This document shows, piece after piece, positions 5,540 to 6,611 of a stretch of 6,611 bases of DNA. The stretch lies in NCBI GenBank assembly GCA_945905915.1, contig CAMDQL010000087.1, forward strand, positions 1 through 6,611. The letters are read 5' to 3'. A model generated the notes under the pieces. The model worked only from the letters and a program-made list of their open reading frames with translations, ran no database searches and was not told the DNA's origin. The DNA is from Flavobacterium psychrophilum. Lineage in GTDB: Bacteria > Bacteroidota > Bacteroidia > Flavobacteriales > Flavobacteriaceae. A program made the position numbers and the translations under genes. The stretch's first letter is position 1. Each line of letters opens with the position of its first letter.

Positions 5540-6508
5540 TTAGTATCCCAGTTTTTCTCTGACTCTTGATAAAACACTTTGAGCAACTTTTCTTGCTTTT
5601 GTGGCGCCTTCTAGTAATAATTTATCAACCGCTTCAAGATTATTGATATAGTAATTGTATTTTTCTCTTTCAGATGCAAATTTAACTACTATTAAATCAT
5701 AAAGTGCTTGTTTGGCGTGGCCATAACCATAATTTCCTGCTTCATATTTGGCACGTAAATCCGTAATCTCTTCAGTAGAACCTAACAATTTATATAAAGC
5801 AAATACATTACAAGTGTCTGGATTTTTTGGAGCCTCAAGAGGAGTACTATCAGTTTCAATTCCCATAATTTGCTTACGAAGTGCGTTATCGTCCACAAAA
5901 ATATTGATGAAATTATTTCTTGATTTACTCATTTTTTGACCGTCTGTTCCAGGCACATACATGGTTTCTTCGCTGGTTTTTGCCTCTGGAATTACAAAAG
6001 TTTCTCCCATTTGGTGATTAAATCTTGAAGCTACATCACGAGTAATTTCTATGTGTTGCAATTGGTCTTTTCCAACAGGAACAATAGTAGCATCATACAG
6101 TAATATATCGGCGGCCATTAACATCGGATAGGAAAATAATCCTGCATTAACATCGTCTAGTCTGTCGGCTTTATCTTTAAAAGAATGTGCTAATGTTAAG
6201 CGTTGAAACGGAAAAAAACAGCTCAAATACCAAGCAAGTTCGGTAGTTTCAGTCACATCCGATTGGCGATAAAAAACAATTTTATTAGTATCTAAACCGC
6301 AAGCTAGCCAAGCCGCAGCCGTACTGTAGGTGTTTTGTCTTAATTCTGTTCCATTTTTGATTTGCGTAATCGAATGCAAATCGGCAATAAAAAGAAAAGA
6401 TTCGTTATCAGGATTTTTTGCCATTTGAATAGCAGGTAAAATTGCGCCTAATAAATTACCTAAGTGTGGGGTTCCTGTACTTTGAATTCCGGTTAAGATT
6501 TTTGCCAT
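5540..6508 (-). CDS. trpS: Tryptophan--tRNA ligase (TrpRS)
   Basis: This cytoplasmic class I synthetase charges tRNA-Trp with tryptophan using ATP. The 322-residue length is normal for the bacterial enzyme. The ATP-binding HIGH-type motif is TPHLGN at 13-18 and the KMSKS loop is KMSKS at 192-196 within GTDGQKMSKSRNN. MAADILLYDATIVPVGKDQ (131-149) is the characteristic tryptophan-site segment, with Asp134 in the place of the residue that contacts the indole nitrogen, and QHIEITRDVA (151-160) follows. The C-terminal helical part (about 230-322) forms the anticodon-binding region. Start ATG at 6506-6508 gives the expected N-terminus (AKILTGIQSTGTPHLGN) and follows a run of As. The leader from the predicted promoter is only about 35 nt and shows no T-box or attenuator structure. 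It is convergent with dprA and shares its terminator. Confidence 0.97.
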   Translation of the reverse strand: MAKILTGIQSTGTPHLGNLLGAILPAIQMAKNPDNESFLFIADLHSITQIKNGTELRQNTYSTAAAWLACGLDTNKIVFYRQSDVTETTELAWYLSCFFPFQRLTLAHSFKDKADRLDDVNAGLFSYPMLMAADILLYDATIVPVGKDQLQHIEITRDVASRFNHQMGETFVIPEAKTSEETMYVPGTDGQKMSKSRNNFINIFVDDNALRKQIMGIETDSTPLEAPKNPDTCNVFALYKLLGSTEEITDLRAKYEAGNYGYGHAKQALYDLIVVKFASEREKYNYYINNLEAVDKLLLEGATKARKVAQSVLSRVREKLGY

Positions 6509-6548
6509 TTTTTTTTGCTGAGTGTTGCTAAATTGTTATTCTAATTTG

Positions 6549-6556
6549 CAAATGTA
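6549..6556 (-). promoter_or_regulatory. Bacteroidota -7 promoter element for trpS
   Basis: The minus strand reads TACATTTG followed by CAAAT, an exact TAnnTTTG match, ending 40 nt before the ATG. No TTG -33 element is present at 17-23 nt. The element overlaps the perfect 10-bp palindrome ATTTGCAAAT (6544-6553), which may just reflect the common TTTGC context of these promoters. Confidence 0.45.
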
Positions 6557-6579
6557 AAGTAAAAACCGAAAAGTAAAAA
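6556..6579. repeat. 10-bp direct repeat upstream of trpS
   Basis: AAAGTAAAAA occurs at 6556-6565 and 6570-6579, a 14-bp period, directly upstream of the trpS -7 element (TTTTTACTTT on the trpS strand). It occupies the place where a -33 element would be. This may be a regulator site or simple AT-rich sequence. Confidence 0.3.
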
Positions 6580-6591
6580 GAGAACGGTTTT
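6561..6591 (-). terminator. Possible terminator of a gene right of the window
   Basis: On the minus strand AAAACCG (6591-6585) and CGGTTTT (6568-6562) are perfect 7-bp inverted arms around a 16-nt loop, followed by one more T. If the next gene to the right is also on the minus strand, this would end its transcript just before the trpS promoter. The large loop and short T-tail make it uncertain. Confidence 0.35.
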
Positions 6592-6611
6592 ATTAAAATG
6601 ATTACTTTTGG

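Noticed and set aside
1..6611. Mobile element, defence island or CRISPR array
   Set aside because: No transposase, integrase, nuclease, toxin-antitoxin or spaced-repeat pattern was seen; all genes are intact, typical of a chromosomal core, and similar in base use.

Overview
The window looks like chromosomal DNA from a member of the Bacteroidota, most likely Flavobacteriaceae (Flavobacterium-like). The grounds are AT-rich DNA, A-rich start regions without Shine-Dalgarno motifs, repeated matches to the Bacteroidota promoter consensus (TTTG, 17-23 nt, TAnnTTTG), and two families typical of this phylum: DUF4254 and the HU-CCDC81/SPOR membrane protein. No rRNA, tRNA, CRISPR array, insertion sequence or prophage gene was seen.

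Layout. (1) Positions 1-1486, plus strand: the 3' part of a DUF4254 gene, then, 7 nt later, a family 9 glycosyltransferase (heptosyltransferase-like) that appears to start at TTG; probably a cell-surface glycan operon entering from the left. (2) Positions 1529-4173, minus strand: in transcription order, an HU-CCDC81/SPOR membrane protein, a single-hotdog acyl-CoA thioesterase, and a PaaE-like flavin/2Fe-2S reductase. Each has its own TAnnTTTG promoter element, and terminator-like hairpins lie between them, so they are probably three separate units. (3) Positions 4174-4380: a 207-bp divergent promoter region with a full two-part promoter on each strand. (4) Positions 4381-5487, plus strand: dprA. 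(5) Positions 5487-5526: a strong two-tier bidirectional terminator. (6) Positions 5540-6508, minus strand: trpS with its promoter, followed to the right by about 100 bp of upstream DNA with short repeats and a possible terminator for a gene outside the window.

Functionally this is mostly ordinary core genome: surface glycan assembly, thioester hydrolysis, electron transfer, envelope/division, competence/recombination and tRNA charging. The genes do not form one pathway. I found no convincing new multi-gene system. The most interesting items are the HU-fold/SPOR membrane protein, which could physically link DNA or a cytoplasmic partner to septal peptidoglycan, the uncharacterised DUF4254 protein tied to a glycosyltransferase, and the non-ATG start of that glycosyltransferase.
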